NCBI RefSeq assembly: GCF_027887165.1
Contig: NC_077232.1
Location: forward strand, 10,071,059-10,135,058
Direction of reading: 5' to 3'
From: Monodelphis domestica
Lineage: Eukaryota; Chordata; Mammalia; Didelphimorphia; Didelphidae
DNA: 64,000 nt
Shown: one piece after another, positions 21,647 through 32,800 of the stretch
Position numbering within the stretch: the stretch's first letter is position 1
Layout of the letters: each line of letters opens with the position of its first letter
Made by a program: the position numbers and the translations under genes
Notes under the pieces: generated by a model
What the model saw: only the letters and a program-made list of their open reading frames with translations
What the model was told of the DNA's origin: nothing
Database searches by the model: none

Positions 21647-23490
21647 TATAAATCTTGAAATTTCTCAGACTTGTGAATGTTAAAAATTTCCACATTGAGG
21701 AATCCTCCATTGGAACAAATTCCCTCCTGGGAAACATTCCCCATTTTGATGTGAGAACTCGCCAGGATCAGAAATGGGAGGACCTCTACTCCACCCGTAC
21801 TTAAGACTGCTTTAGGGGAGAAAACTCCTTGCTAAACAAAGAAAGTACTTGGATCCATGCTTATAATAAGGCAAGGAGTTCTTTGAGCCATGCCTGTTTT
21901 TTAGAATTGATACAATGAGATGCTAGGTACCTAAACGGGTCGGGCAAGTTTTCTCTTAATGAGATTAGTTGACTCAGCTGTGTTTTCACTGGTTCAGACT
22001 TACTGAGGAGATTAGTTGACTTAGCAGGAATTCAGATGGGCAGTCCTTTGGAAAACGTCTACAGTGATTGGTAGATGTAAGGACTTAGGGGAGGTGACAT
22101 AGGAGAAAAACCCCTATATAAGAAAAAGCAGAATCTCTTGAGAGAAAAATCCTTTTGGAGGATCTCTGATGAGGATCGCTTGGGAAGAATCTCTTGAGAG
22201 AGGCTCTGGAGAAGGGAAGCTCTTGGAGGACAATCTCTAAGGAGGTCTTGCTGGAGCTCCTCTGAGGGGACTCTGTCCCTCTGGAGGCTCTGGAGAGAGG
22301 CCCTTTGGAACAGTCTCTGGCTGGAAGGCTCTTTAAGGAGGACTCTGGCTGGAACTCTCTCTGGTGAAGTCAGCTGAGATGGAGCTGGCCTGGTTTCACT
22401 AGAGAGACAGACCTTGTGGTGAGTGTTAAAAGACTGACTGACTGATCTCTCTCTCTTAAGACTCAGGTCTACCTTTGACCCAGCCATAGCACTGCTGGGT
22501 CTGTACCCCAAAGAGATAATGGACACAAAGACTTGTACAAAAATATTCATAGCTGCGCTCTTTGTGGTGGCCCAAAACTGGAAAACGAGGGGATGCCCAT
22601 CAATTGGGGAATGGCTGAACAAACTGTGGTATATGTTGGTGATGGAGTACTATTGTGCTCAAAGGAATAATAAAGTGGAGAAGTTCCACGGAGACTGGAA
22701 CAACCTCCAGGAAGTGATGCAGAGCGAGAGGAGCAGAACCAGGAGAACATTGTACACAGAGACTAATACACTGTGGTATAATCGAACGTAATGGACTTCT
22801 CTATTAGGGGCGGTGTAATGTCCCTGAACAACTTGCAGGGATCCAGGAGAAAAAAACACCATTCATAAGCAAAGGATAAACTATGGGAGTGGAAACACCG
22901 AGAAAAAGCAACTGCCTGAATACAGAGGTTGAGGGGACATGACAGAGGATAGACTCTAAATGAACACTCTAATGCAAATACTATCAACAAAGCAATGGGT
23001 TCAAATCAAGAAAACATCTAATGCCCAGTGGACTTACGCGTCGGCTATGGGGGGTGGGGGGGAGGAAAAGAAAATGATCTATGTCTTTAACGAATAATGC
23101 TTGGAAATGATCAAATAAAATATATTTAAAAAAAAAAGAAAGGAAAAAAAGACTCAGGTCTAGGCCATGTTGGCTTAAGGCCCTTCATACTTATTTCCTT
23201 TTTCTCTCTTTCTCTCTTTTCTTTAATTCCACATTTGTATTAATTAAAATCTCTATAAAACCCAGTTCACTTGGGTATTTGAATAATTGGGAATATTTCC
23301 CTGGCGACCACCTTATATTTGATTTAAAAACCAAGACACTGTAGTGAACATATTTTCTGCGTTCAAACTTATTCACCCTCTCTTATATCTATCACAATTT
23401 ATATCTTCCACCATTTTAATTCACTACAGTTTACAACATCACTCTTTTAACTGTTACAGTTTAAGAACATCAACCATTTTAATTATAACA
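21647..23490 (+). mobile_element. Solo LTR copy 2, interrupted by an L1
   Basis: Same family as 3481-4643 and very similar to it along its length. The start reads TATAAATC (decayed TG) and the end TATAACA, with the 4-base duplication ccct at 21643-21646 and 23491-23494. Without the L1 and its duplication it is about 1153 bases, against 1163 for copy 1. It splits sequence that is continuous in the gene A flank, which confirms insertion after the A/B duplication. Confidence 0.9.
22471..23148 (+). mobile_element. 5'-truncated L1 insertion with target duplication
   Basis: A 678-base L1 3' end: the ORF2 C-terminal frame (for example PSIGEWLNKLWYMLVMEYYC), a 3'UTR with a G-rich run near 23050, AATAAA and an A-rich tail. 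It is bounded by the 13-base repeat aagactcaggtct at 22458-22470 and about 23149-23161. The uninterrupted LTR copy at 3481-4643 has one copy of this site. This is a clear retrotransposition event. Confidence 0.93.
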
Positions 23491-23994
23491 CCCTTTGAAA
23501 TGATTTGGTCCTGGTCTTTCAAAGACCAACTGCCCTACACTTAGGAGATTGTGTTGGCCTCCTTATGTTCAGAATTTGAATTCCTTTTCCTTTTTTCCTA
23601 AACATTGGGCATTGGTGTACAAACTTTTAAAGCCAAGGAGTTTACTACTGATTCTTCCCTTGGATTTTGTCTTCTGGGTATAGTGCTGAGGGTCTCAACT
23701 ACTAAGCTTCTTTATTTTAGCTACTTTTATGGTATCCAGTGGGGGATATTCATAGGTAGTTTCCTCCCTCCACCTCCTTTTTGCTTTTAAAACCCTTTTG
23801 ATAGACTGTCAAGATAGATTCCTACAATTCCTTCTTAATTTTCAGTCAGTCTGTAAATGAATATTATTAAAGTGTCTAGCAATTGCTAGATTCTGGGAAT
23901 ACTAAATGAAGCAAAAGACAATCCCTGCCTTCAAGGAGCTCACAATAGAATGAGAGAGATGACAAGCAAATAATATGTACAAAAAATCGTTCAA

Positions 23995-24150
23995 TCTGGG
24001 ACAAAGGGTCAGTCTGAAGGCAAGTTCTCAAGGGATGAAGGTATTCTTGGGGAGTTCCTTGATGGCTTGTTCAATTTCTTTTTCTGAGATGGGATTACTT
24101 AAGTATTTTATTTCCTCTTTTGTTAATCTTGGCAATTTATATCTTGTAAT
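23995..24150 (-). mobile_element. Short L1 ORF2 fragment, antisense
   Basis: Matches the same antisense L1 segment found near 10090-10180 and 33290-33390 (gatggcttgttcaatttct, tatttcctcttttgttaat). Confidence 0.6.
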
Positions 24151-24689
24151 TTAATTTGACATTCTATAACTTTCTTTTTCTCACCCAATCCTGGCATCTA
24201 AAAGAAGTCTGAGGGTCAGTAAGGTTTTGGAGGCCTGATTTCTGATACAACCCATCACCAGGAGTTTCTGGCAGCCCACATCTCCCAGACCCCTGAAGAT
24301 TATTGATTCCTTCTCCATGTCCAGGTACATAGATCAGAAGTGTGAGTGCTATCTTTTCTTTCCCTCACTTGACTCAGTTTGGAGGATGAATTGGGGCAGG
24401 GATAAGATTGTTGGTTGGTTCTGTGTAGGAAGGTCATTTTAACCTTGGAGGCCACTTTACCAGAGTGCAAAACCCCTGGATCTCAGGTTGGAGGACCACA
24501 GTTCAATAGTTCAAGAATGAGATATTAAAATGTTAAAGTGAAAATTATGTAACGCAGAATTATAATAATGAGGGGTGTAGATAATACAATATCTGGATCT
24601 AAAATAGTCATTCTATCAATTTACTTTCCTTTTAAGAACCCCCAAAGGAAAAGTGAGTTATAGCTGCTTTATATAATTTTCATTTTTTA

Positions 24690-26205
24690 AAATGTATTTA
24701 AATGAATGACCATATTTTTACTTGAAAGAATATAGTCAGTTTTGATGGAGAGGTGATTCTTGGTTGTAAATCCAGAATATTATATTTCAAATCTTCCTAT
24801 CCTTTAATATGGAAGCTGCCAGATCCTGTGCAATCCTGATTGGAGCTCCATGATATAGTTTCTTTTCGGCTCTTTGCAGTATTTTCTTCTTGGCCTGGGA
24901 ACTCTTGAACTTGGCTGTCACATTCCTGGGAATTGCCATTTGGGGATTTATTGCAGAAGGTGATCTGTGGATTCTTTTGATTTCTATTTTACCCTCTTGT
25001 TCAAGAATATCAGGGAAGTTTTCTTTGATCATTTCTTTGTAATATGATGTCTGGGCTTCTTTTCTTTTCTTTTCTTTTCTTTTTTTTTGGTTGTTTGTTT
25101 TTTGGTCATGACTTTCAAGTAGTCCAACAATTCTTAGATTGTCTCTCCTGGATCAATTTTCTAGGTCAGTTGTTTTTAGAATGAGATTTTTCATATTTTC
25201 TTCTATTTTTCTCATTCTTTTGATTTTGTTTTATTGTTTCTTGATGTCTCATGAAGTTGTACGCTTCAATTTGCTCAATTCTAATTTTTAAAAAATTAAT
25301 TTCTTTCATAACCTTTTCATCCTCTTTTTCCATTTGGTCCATTCTACTTTTCATGAAACTCTTTTCTTCAATGAATTTTTGCAACTTTTTCCAGTTGACC
25401 AATTTTGCTTTTTAAGCTGTTATTTTCCTTTGTGTTACTTTAATTTATTTTCCCCATTTTTCTTCTACCTTTCTTAATTGAAATCTGAATTCCCTTTTGA
25501 ACTCTTCTAGCACTGAAGACCAATTCTTATTTTTCTTTGAAGTTTTGAATGTGGTTGCTTTGTTCTCACTGTTTCCTATTGAATCAGTGCCTTGCTCTTC
25601 TTTGTTGCCTTAAAAATTTTCTACAGTTAGGTATTTCTTTTGCTGTTTGCTTATTTTCCCAGCCTTTTTTTTTGTCTGTGGACTGGAAATTCTGAAAACT
25701 GTTGATTCTGTCTTCTCTGTTGATGGCTTGCAGGACTTGGAGCATCATGAGAGATTTTAACCTGGGGCTAGGGGCTTAACTGCAGCACAGGCTTGAAAGG
25801 GCCAAGTGCCAAGGACTTCAGGGTCTCACTGTAGGCTGGTGCCAGGGCTTGGGATTTCAAGGGGTGGGTGTGGTGTGCTCTGCTATTTGTGTAGGCAGGG
25901 TCCTAGGATCCCAAAGTTGGCTTATGCCTAGCTTGGAACTTGGCACAGTGGGTGGGGTGGGGGGTGGTTGGCCTTCATTTCTCTATGAGCAGTTTTACTT
26001 CTGGTTCCCCCTTATCCAGTGAAAATGGTCTTTTTCTTCCTACCTTGCAAGTTGTTTTCTGTAGGAAAGGCCCCTCATTCCATCTCTGTTGGTTCTGTGA
26101 CTCCTGTATTTTTTTAGGCTCTTTGTTAAGGTTGGTTTGAAAGGATTCTCAGAGCAATTCCAGCTTTTGATGCTACCAAGCTGCCATCTTGGTTCTGCAC
26201 CCTAC
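24690..26205 (-). mobile_element. L1 ORF1 and 5'UTR, antisense
   Basis: Minus-strand ORFs give the L1 ORF1 coiled-coil part (25166-25402, rich in K and E) and the ORF1 C-terminal domain (24787-25032: EIKRIHRSPSAINPQ, then NVTAKF and LYHGAPIRIAQDLA). The 5'UTR runs to about 26205, where the minus strand reads gcagaaccaagatggcagc, the L1 start. Frames are interrupted. The 3' part is absent. Confidence 0.85.
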
Positions 26206-26561
26206 CTAATATATTTGAATGAAAGCAAATAAAAAAAATTTAAGGTATTTAAAATCAATGCTTTAATTTAAATTGTTTATATATATTTACAATAAATTAT
26301 ATTATCTTATTTTAATCAGTTAAAAAGTATTTATAAGTCAGAAACAAGTGTGCTTTGCACATGTAATTTTCATTTGATTAATATTACTGGTGATTTAATA
26401 TATGTTTAACATATATTGCTTAAAATAAATTGGCAAAATAATTATGTGCAGTATTTAAGAATAAGTCTAGGTTAATATAAACCTAACTGGGCCTCTTGAA
26501 CATATTAAATAGAAAGGCTAGATAAAAGTAAATCAAAAGCAGCATTGCATATATTTCCTAT

Positions 26562-27110
26562 TGTGAATTTTAAAATCTCCGTCTTGCTTGGTCTAGCACC
26601 CAGGATTGTGCACACCCACACTACACGGGCATGTGCTAGTCAATGACAAATCAGAAATAACTAACTACCCACCTGGGCTGTCCTAAGCCAAGCTTGAGCC
26701 CCCATTGGCACTTGTGAGGCACAGGAAGTGAGGTAGGGAACAGCCTCTGGAATTCTCTCACTTCCTGTGGACAGAGCTAGGTGCCAGTTGGTGTTAGGAG
26801 CTTGAGCAGGGAGGAGGTCCGCAGACAGCTTCCCTTCAGATCGGTCACGTGAGATAAGGACTGATTCTCTTCTCTACCTTGGCCTTCCAAGGCCTAAACT
26901 CCCTCTGGCTCTGCCAGAAGGTTGAGTTAACCTTTTCCCTTTCCTCCTCTCTCCTTCTCTCCCTCTCCCTTTTCTTATTCCTGTTTGTGATTAAACCACC
27001 ATAAACTCCATTCTGACTTGAGTGTTTCATTTTAGGAACTTCTTAAGTAAATTCCTTGGCGACCATAAATTAATATTATAACATCTTCAAAGGTGATTTT
27101 CACTATAACA
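26562..27110 (+). mobile_element. Solo LTR (549 bp)
   Basis: Starts TGTGAATT, ends CTATAACA; flanking 4-mers are ctat (26558-26561) and ctct (27111-27114). It has a CCATAAAC box near 26999 and a tggcgacca motif at 27057, 54 bases from its end. It is related in ends and layout to the other 4-base LTRs. Confidence 0.72.
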
Positions 27111-27367
27111 CTCTGTCAATAAGTTATATGATTTTGCTTATGTAAACATATCACCGTTGCATCTTTTTTCTTTCTTCAACAAATGCTTTACAATTCCTGT
27201 TCTATTTTAAAAATAATAGTAATTTGTAACCAGAACAACAATAATTAATAGTCTAACCATCCTTTCACACTTTCCTTTGAGACCTCACATTTTTCTTTTT
27301 TGTCATTGTTGTCTTCTTCTGAGTTCATGTTTTGGTTGTCCCTGTCACTAAAGTAGCTAAGGTCAGG

Positions 27368-27369
<2 letters not shown>

Positions 27370-27466
<97 letters not shown>

Positions 27467-27662
27467 ATCTCTGTCTCTGTCTCTCTGTCTCTGTATGTCT
27501 CTTCTCTCTTCTCTGTCTCTCTCTCCATCTCTGTCTCCATCTCTGTCTCTGTCTCCATATCTGTCTCCATATCTGTCTCTGTCTCTCCCTCCCTCTCCCC
27601 CCACCCCTCCTCTCTCCCTCCCTCCCCTCTCTCCCTCTCTCTCTCTCTGTCTCTCTCCCTCC

Positions 27663-27743
<81 letters not shown>
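27370..27743. repeat. Long CT-rich microsatellite with CA tail
   Basis: About 90 bases of pure CT, then CT interspersed with CATCTCTGT, CCCTCC and similar units, ending in a CA run (27713-27743). One strand is almost pure pyrimidine for about 340 bases. The long ORFs in all frames here are microsatellite artefacts. Confidence 0.95.
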
Positions 27744-27747
<4 letters not shown>

Positions 27748-27788
27748 TAGTAATAAATAATCATAAATTAATATACAGTTCCCAGAAA

Positions 27789-28450
27789 TTTTAATTATTA
27801 TACTGGGTTTGTATCCCAAAGAGATTTAAAAAAGGATAAGGACCTAAACGTACAAAAATATTTAAAACAACTCTTTTTAAAAGGGGTAAAGATTTGGAAA
27901 GTGAGAGGCTGCCCATCAAAGGGGGAATGATTAGGTTATACTATATGATTGCAATGGAATACTATTGTGCTGTGAGAAATGATAAACAAGAGGAACTCAG
28001 AAAAACCTGGAAAGATTTCTACAAACCAAAGCAGAGTGAAACAAACAGAACCCGGAGGGCACTGTACAGTGACGGGAATTCTTTGCAATGGACAACCATG
28101 AATAAGAGCTATTCTCAGCAATACAATGATCCAAAACTATCCCAAAGGAATCATGACCAAAAATGCTCTCTTTCTAGAGAAAAAGAACGAAGTCTGAATC
28201 CAAATCAAAGCAATTTTTTCACTTTTGTCATTTTTTTTCTATTTGAGTTTCCTTATGCAAAAGGAATAATACAGAAAATGCTTTATATAATTACCCATGT
28301 AAAATGTATATGAGATTGCTTACTATCTCAAGGGGGATAAGGGACTTGGGGAAGGAAGGAATGAGAGAATTGGAGACCCAATTTTCTTTGGAAAATGTTG
28401 GGAGCTATTTTTTACATGTAATTGGGGAAAAATAAGATAAATTTAATACC
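27789..28450 (+). mobile_element. L1 3' end, sense
   Basis: The plus frame contains the L1 ORF2 C-terminal pattern AMEYYCAVRNDKQEE and RTRRALY, followed by a 3'UTR-like tail. It is diverged from the copy at 22471 and is an old fragment. Confidence 0.75.
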
Positions 28451-28583
28451 TTAAATTTTTTTTGACATATAATTGGGAAAAAAGTAAATATTATTGAAGA
28501 AATTGCACTAATAATTCAGTTTATTCTCTGGTGATTCTAGTAGCCTGCTGCTAATTCAGTGAGTTAATAAACATTTATTAAGA

Positions 28584-28791
28584 ATCTAGTATTGGGGCAG
28601 CTAAGTGGCTCAGTGTATATAGGCAGGCCTACAGATAAAAGATCCTGGGTTCAAATCTGGCCTCAGATACTTCCTAAATGTGAGATCCTGGGCAAGTCAC
28701 TTTATTCCAATTCTCTAGTCCTTACACTTTTCTGCCTTGGAATCTATACTTGCTACTGATTCTAAAAAGGCAAGGGTCTAAAAAAAAAAAG
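28584..28791 (+). repeat. tRNA-derived marsupial SINE
   Basis: Sense copy: ggggcagctaagtggctcag head, GGTTCAAATCT B box, poly-A tail. It is diverged. Confidence 0.8.
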
Positions 28792-28927
28792 GACCTACTA
28801 TATATCAGGCACTACCTGGTGAGGATCCAAAAAAAAAAAAGGAAGGAATAGCAACTGCTGTCAGAGAGCTCACAGTTCAATAAAGAAAGACAACTTGCAA
28901 ACAACTTTGTACAATACAACTATATAA

Positions 28928-29119
28928 GCGGGGCAGGTAGGTGACCCAGTGAATTGAGAAGCCAGGCTAGAGAAGGGAGGTTCAAATAAGGCTTCAGACA
29001 CTTCCTAGCTATGTGACCTTGGGTGAGTCACTTAACCCCTATCACCTAGATCACTCTTCCAACTTGGAATGAATGCATAGTAATTAGTCTAAGACTGAAG
29101 ATAAAGGTTTAAATAAAAA
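28928..29119 (+). repeat. tRNA-derived marsupial SINE, older
   Basis: Sense copy with gcggggcaggtaggtgac head, cttcagacacttcctagct and a degraded tail. Confidence 0.7.
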
Positions 29120-29289
29120 CCAAATACAGGGTAAATGGAAATAATCAACAGAAGGCAGGTCCCAGAATTAGAGGGATTTGGAAAGATTTCTTGAATGATG
29201 CAAGATTTTATCTGGGATTTGAAAGAAGCCAGGAAAACCTAGAGAAAGACATAAGGAAGGCAGATAAGCATTGTAGGCATAGGATAGAT

Positions 29290-29817
29290 AATAAAGAATG
29301 CATCAACCTGAATCTCAGAATTTGAAAATTAAAAGCAAATCCATCCAGTTCAACCTACACATGAAAGGAATCCCTTCTATAACCTACTCCATCCATCATC
29401 ATCATACCTCTGCCTGAAGCCCTCCAAAGAGGGGCAACACAGCAGCCCCCGGGGCAGCCCAAATGGATAGGAAGCTTTTCTTGACATTCAGCCCAAGTAT
29501 GTGTCTTGGTAACTTCCACTTTCTGCCCTTTGAGCATGGCTTCCCTTTGGATGTTTGCACTCAGCTCTCCCATCTATCTGGCTACTGCCCAGTACAGAGA
29601 GACCATTTACCTCTTTATTCCCCAAAGCTATAAACCGATTACTGCAGCCTAAATCACAATCACTTTTTTTGACTGCCTCATTCTACTACTTTGGATCTAC
29701 TAAAATCTCAAGAACGTGATCAGGTCAAATGTTATCTGTCCGCAACTCCCCCATCTTCTACTTGTGAAGCTGATTTCTTGATGCTCAAGTGCAGGAATTG
29801 AAGCCAGGCTCACTATT
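29290..29817. other. Diverged CR1/L3-like LINE remnant
   Basis: About 29310-29800 has the look of an antisense CR1/L3 3' part (tccagttcaacctac; a tgtgaagctgatttcttg block also typical of that family). There is no coding frame and boundaries are vague. Confidence 0.35.
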
Positions 29818-32800
29818 AAGATTCATGTTCTTTCCTTTCCCTTTTCCCTCCCCTCTCCCAGAGTCTGAGACGCAATTCCACTGGGTTATACATGTATCAT
29901 TGTTCAAAACTTTGTCCATATTATTCACATTGTTCTTCTAAAGCCAAAACCCCAGTCATATCTCCATCGAACCACATAATCAATCATATGTTTTTCTTCT
30001 GTATTTCTGCTCCCCCAGTTCTTTCTCTGGATGTGGACAGTGTTCTTTCTCAAAAGTTCCTTGGTATTGTCCTGGTATTTTGCATTGCTGCTAGTAGCAA
30101 AGACAGTTACATTTGATTGTGTCACAGCATATCAGTCTCTGTGTACAACATTCTCCTGGTTCTGCTCCTTTCATTCTGCAACAATTCTTGGAGGTTGTTC
30201 CAGTTCACATGGAATTCCTCCAGTTCTTCATTCCTTGCAGCACAATAATATTCCATCACCACCAGATTCCACAATTTTTTCAGCCATTCCTCAATTGACT
30301 GCCCCTCATTTTCCTTTTTTTTTGCCATTTATGATAAAAAGCATGGCTATAAATATTTTTGTACAAGTATTTTTCTCTTTGGGGTTCAAACCCAGCTGTG
30401 ATATGGCTGAATCAAAAGACAGGAAGTCTTTTAAAACTCTTTGGGCATAGTTCCAAATTGCCCTGCAGAATGGTTGGATCAATTCACAACTCCACTAGCA
30501 ATGCATTAGTGTCCCAATTTTGCCACATCCCCTCCAACATTTATTATTTTCCTTTGCTGTCATAATGGCCAATTTGCTAGGTGTGAGCTGGTGCCTCAGC
30601 ATTGTTCTGATTTTCATTTCTCTAATCAGGAGGGATTTAGAACACTTTTTCATGTGGTTATTGATAGTTTTGATTTATTCATCTGAAAACTGCTTATTCA
30701 TATCCTTTGACCATTTGCCAATTAGGGAATGACTTGATTTTTTGTAAATTTGACTTAGTTCCTTATATATTTGGGAAATTGAACCTTTTTCAGAGAATTT
30801 TGTTATGAAAAAGTTTTCCCAGTTTGTTGCTTTCCTTCTAATGTTGGTTGCATTGGTTTTGTTTGTACAAACACTTTTAAATTTAACACAATCAAAATCA
30901 CTCACTTTACATTTTGTAATGTTCTCTATCTCTTGCCTGGTCTTAAATTCCTTCCCTTCCCATAGTTCTGACAGGTATACTATTCTATGTTAACCTAATT
31001 GATTTATGATTTCCCTTTCATATTTAAGTCATTTAACCAATTGAATTTATCTTGGTATAGGGTGTGAAATGTTGATCTAAACTTAATTTTTCCCATATTG
31101 TTTTCCAATTTTCCCAGTAGTTTTTGTCAAATAGTGAACTCTTGTCCCTAAAGCTGGGATCTTTAGGTTTATGGAACACTAGCTTGCTGAGGTCATTTAC
31201 CCCCTAGTCTATTCCATTGATCCACCCTTCTGTCTCTTAACCAGTGCCATACTGTTTTGATGATCACTGGTTTATAATACAGTTTAAGATCTGGAACTGC
31301 TAGGCCCCCATCCTTCACTTTTTTTTTCATCAGTTCCCTTGATATTCTTGATGTTTCATTCTTCCAGATGAACTTTGTTATAGTTTTTTTTCTAATTGTA
31401 TAAAAAAAATTCTTGGGAGTTTGATAGGTATTGTTAAATGCATTGGTTGGATTGAATATTTTATTGGTGGTTGCCAGGGATTTAATTTCTAAATCCCAAA
31501 ATGAATTACTCAAGTAAATGGAATTATGGTAGTTTATTTTACAATAGAGGAAGATATTAATGAAGAGAGAAAAAGGGAGGGAGAGAGAGAGGGAGAAAGT
31601 CCCAGTTTCTTCTGAGCCAAGTAGAAATTTTAAGACCCCAGACAGGGGAAAGGAGTCTCAAGATGATAGGCCTTTCTCAGAGGTTCACACCTCCAAAAAG
31701 GGCAAGGAACTAAGTCAGCCTTTACCCTCACCACAGTGACCATCTAAAAGGAAAGCAGTCTGAGGTCTCCTGCACAAGCTCCTCCAGGGGTCCAGTTCCA
31801 TAACCAAGTGTCTTCGCACCAAGTCTGAGTATCTGTCTTTCAGTCCAACTCTGAGTGACTGATCAATGAAAATGAGCCTCCTGTGTGTCTGTTTCCACTA
31901 TTTAAAGACCTTTTTCTCTTGTGTCACCTCCCCTAAATTTTATGTCTACCAATCACAGCAGATGCTTTTCTCTAGGACTGTCCATTCTTTCACACATGGG
32001 TCATAGACCTCCCACTCAATGTATGAAACGAATGTTCATACTTTTTGTGGTTAGTTCACGCCTTTTTGTGGTTAAAATTGGTAGATCTACTTTAAATATT
32101 GGGTTTACACTTTGGGGATTAAAATCTAAAAATAGATAGGGGATTACAGTTTAATCTTCACAATAAAGGAAGAGCTAAGTACGTTTATTGTTATAACCAG
32201 GGGAGAGCTAAATCCAATCTTCAAAGTATGACACTAAATATGTAAATTAATTTGGGTAGAATGGTCATTTTTATTGTATTAGCTCATGCTACCCATAAGT
32301 AATTAATGTTTTCCCAATTATTTAGATCTAGTTTTGATTGTGTGGAAAGTGTTTCATCGTTCTGTTCATATATTCCTGTGTTTGTCTTGGTAGATAAATT
32401 CCTAAATATTTATATTGTCTAGAGTGATTTTAAATGGAGTTTCTCTTTCTAACTCCTGCTGCTGAATTTTGTTGGAGATATACAGAAATGCTGATGATTT
32501 ATGTGGGTTTATCTTGAATCCTGAAACTTTGCTAAAGTTGTTAATTATTTCCACTAACTTTTTAGTTGATATTCTGTACCATCATATCATTTGCAGAGAA
32601 TGATAATATAGATTCCTCATTGCCTACTTTAATCCCTTCAATTTCATTTCCTTCTCTAATTGCTACTGCTAGTGTTTCTAGTACAATGTCAAATAATAGA
32701 GGTGATAATGGGCATCCTTGTTTCACTCCTGATCTTATTGGGAAGGCTTCTAACTTGTCCCCATTGCAGATGATACTTGATAATGGTTTTAAATATTTAG

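Noticed and set aside
22059-22622. 187-codon minus ORF
   Set aside because: It spans the repetitive LTR region and the antisense of an L1 3' end; no family resemblance.
27245-27794. ORFs rich in RE or SL repeats
   Set aside because: Translation of the CT microsatellite, open on both strands.
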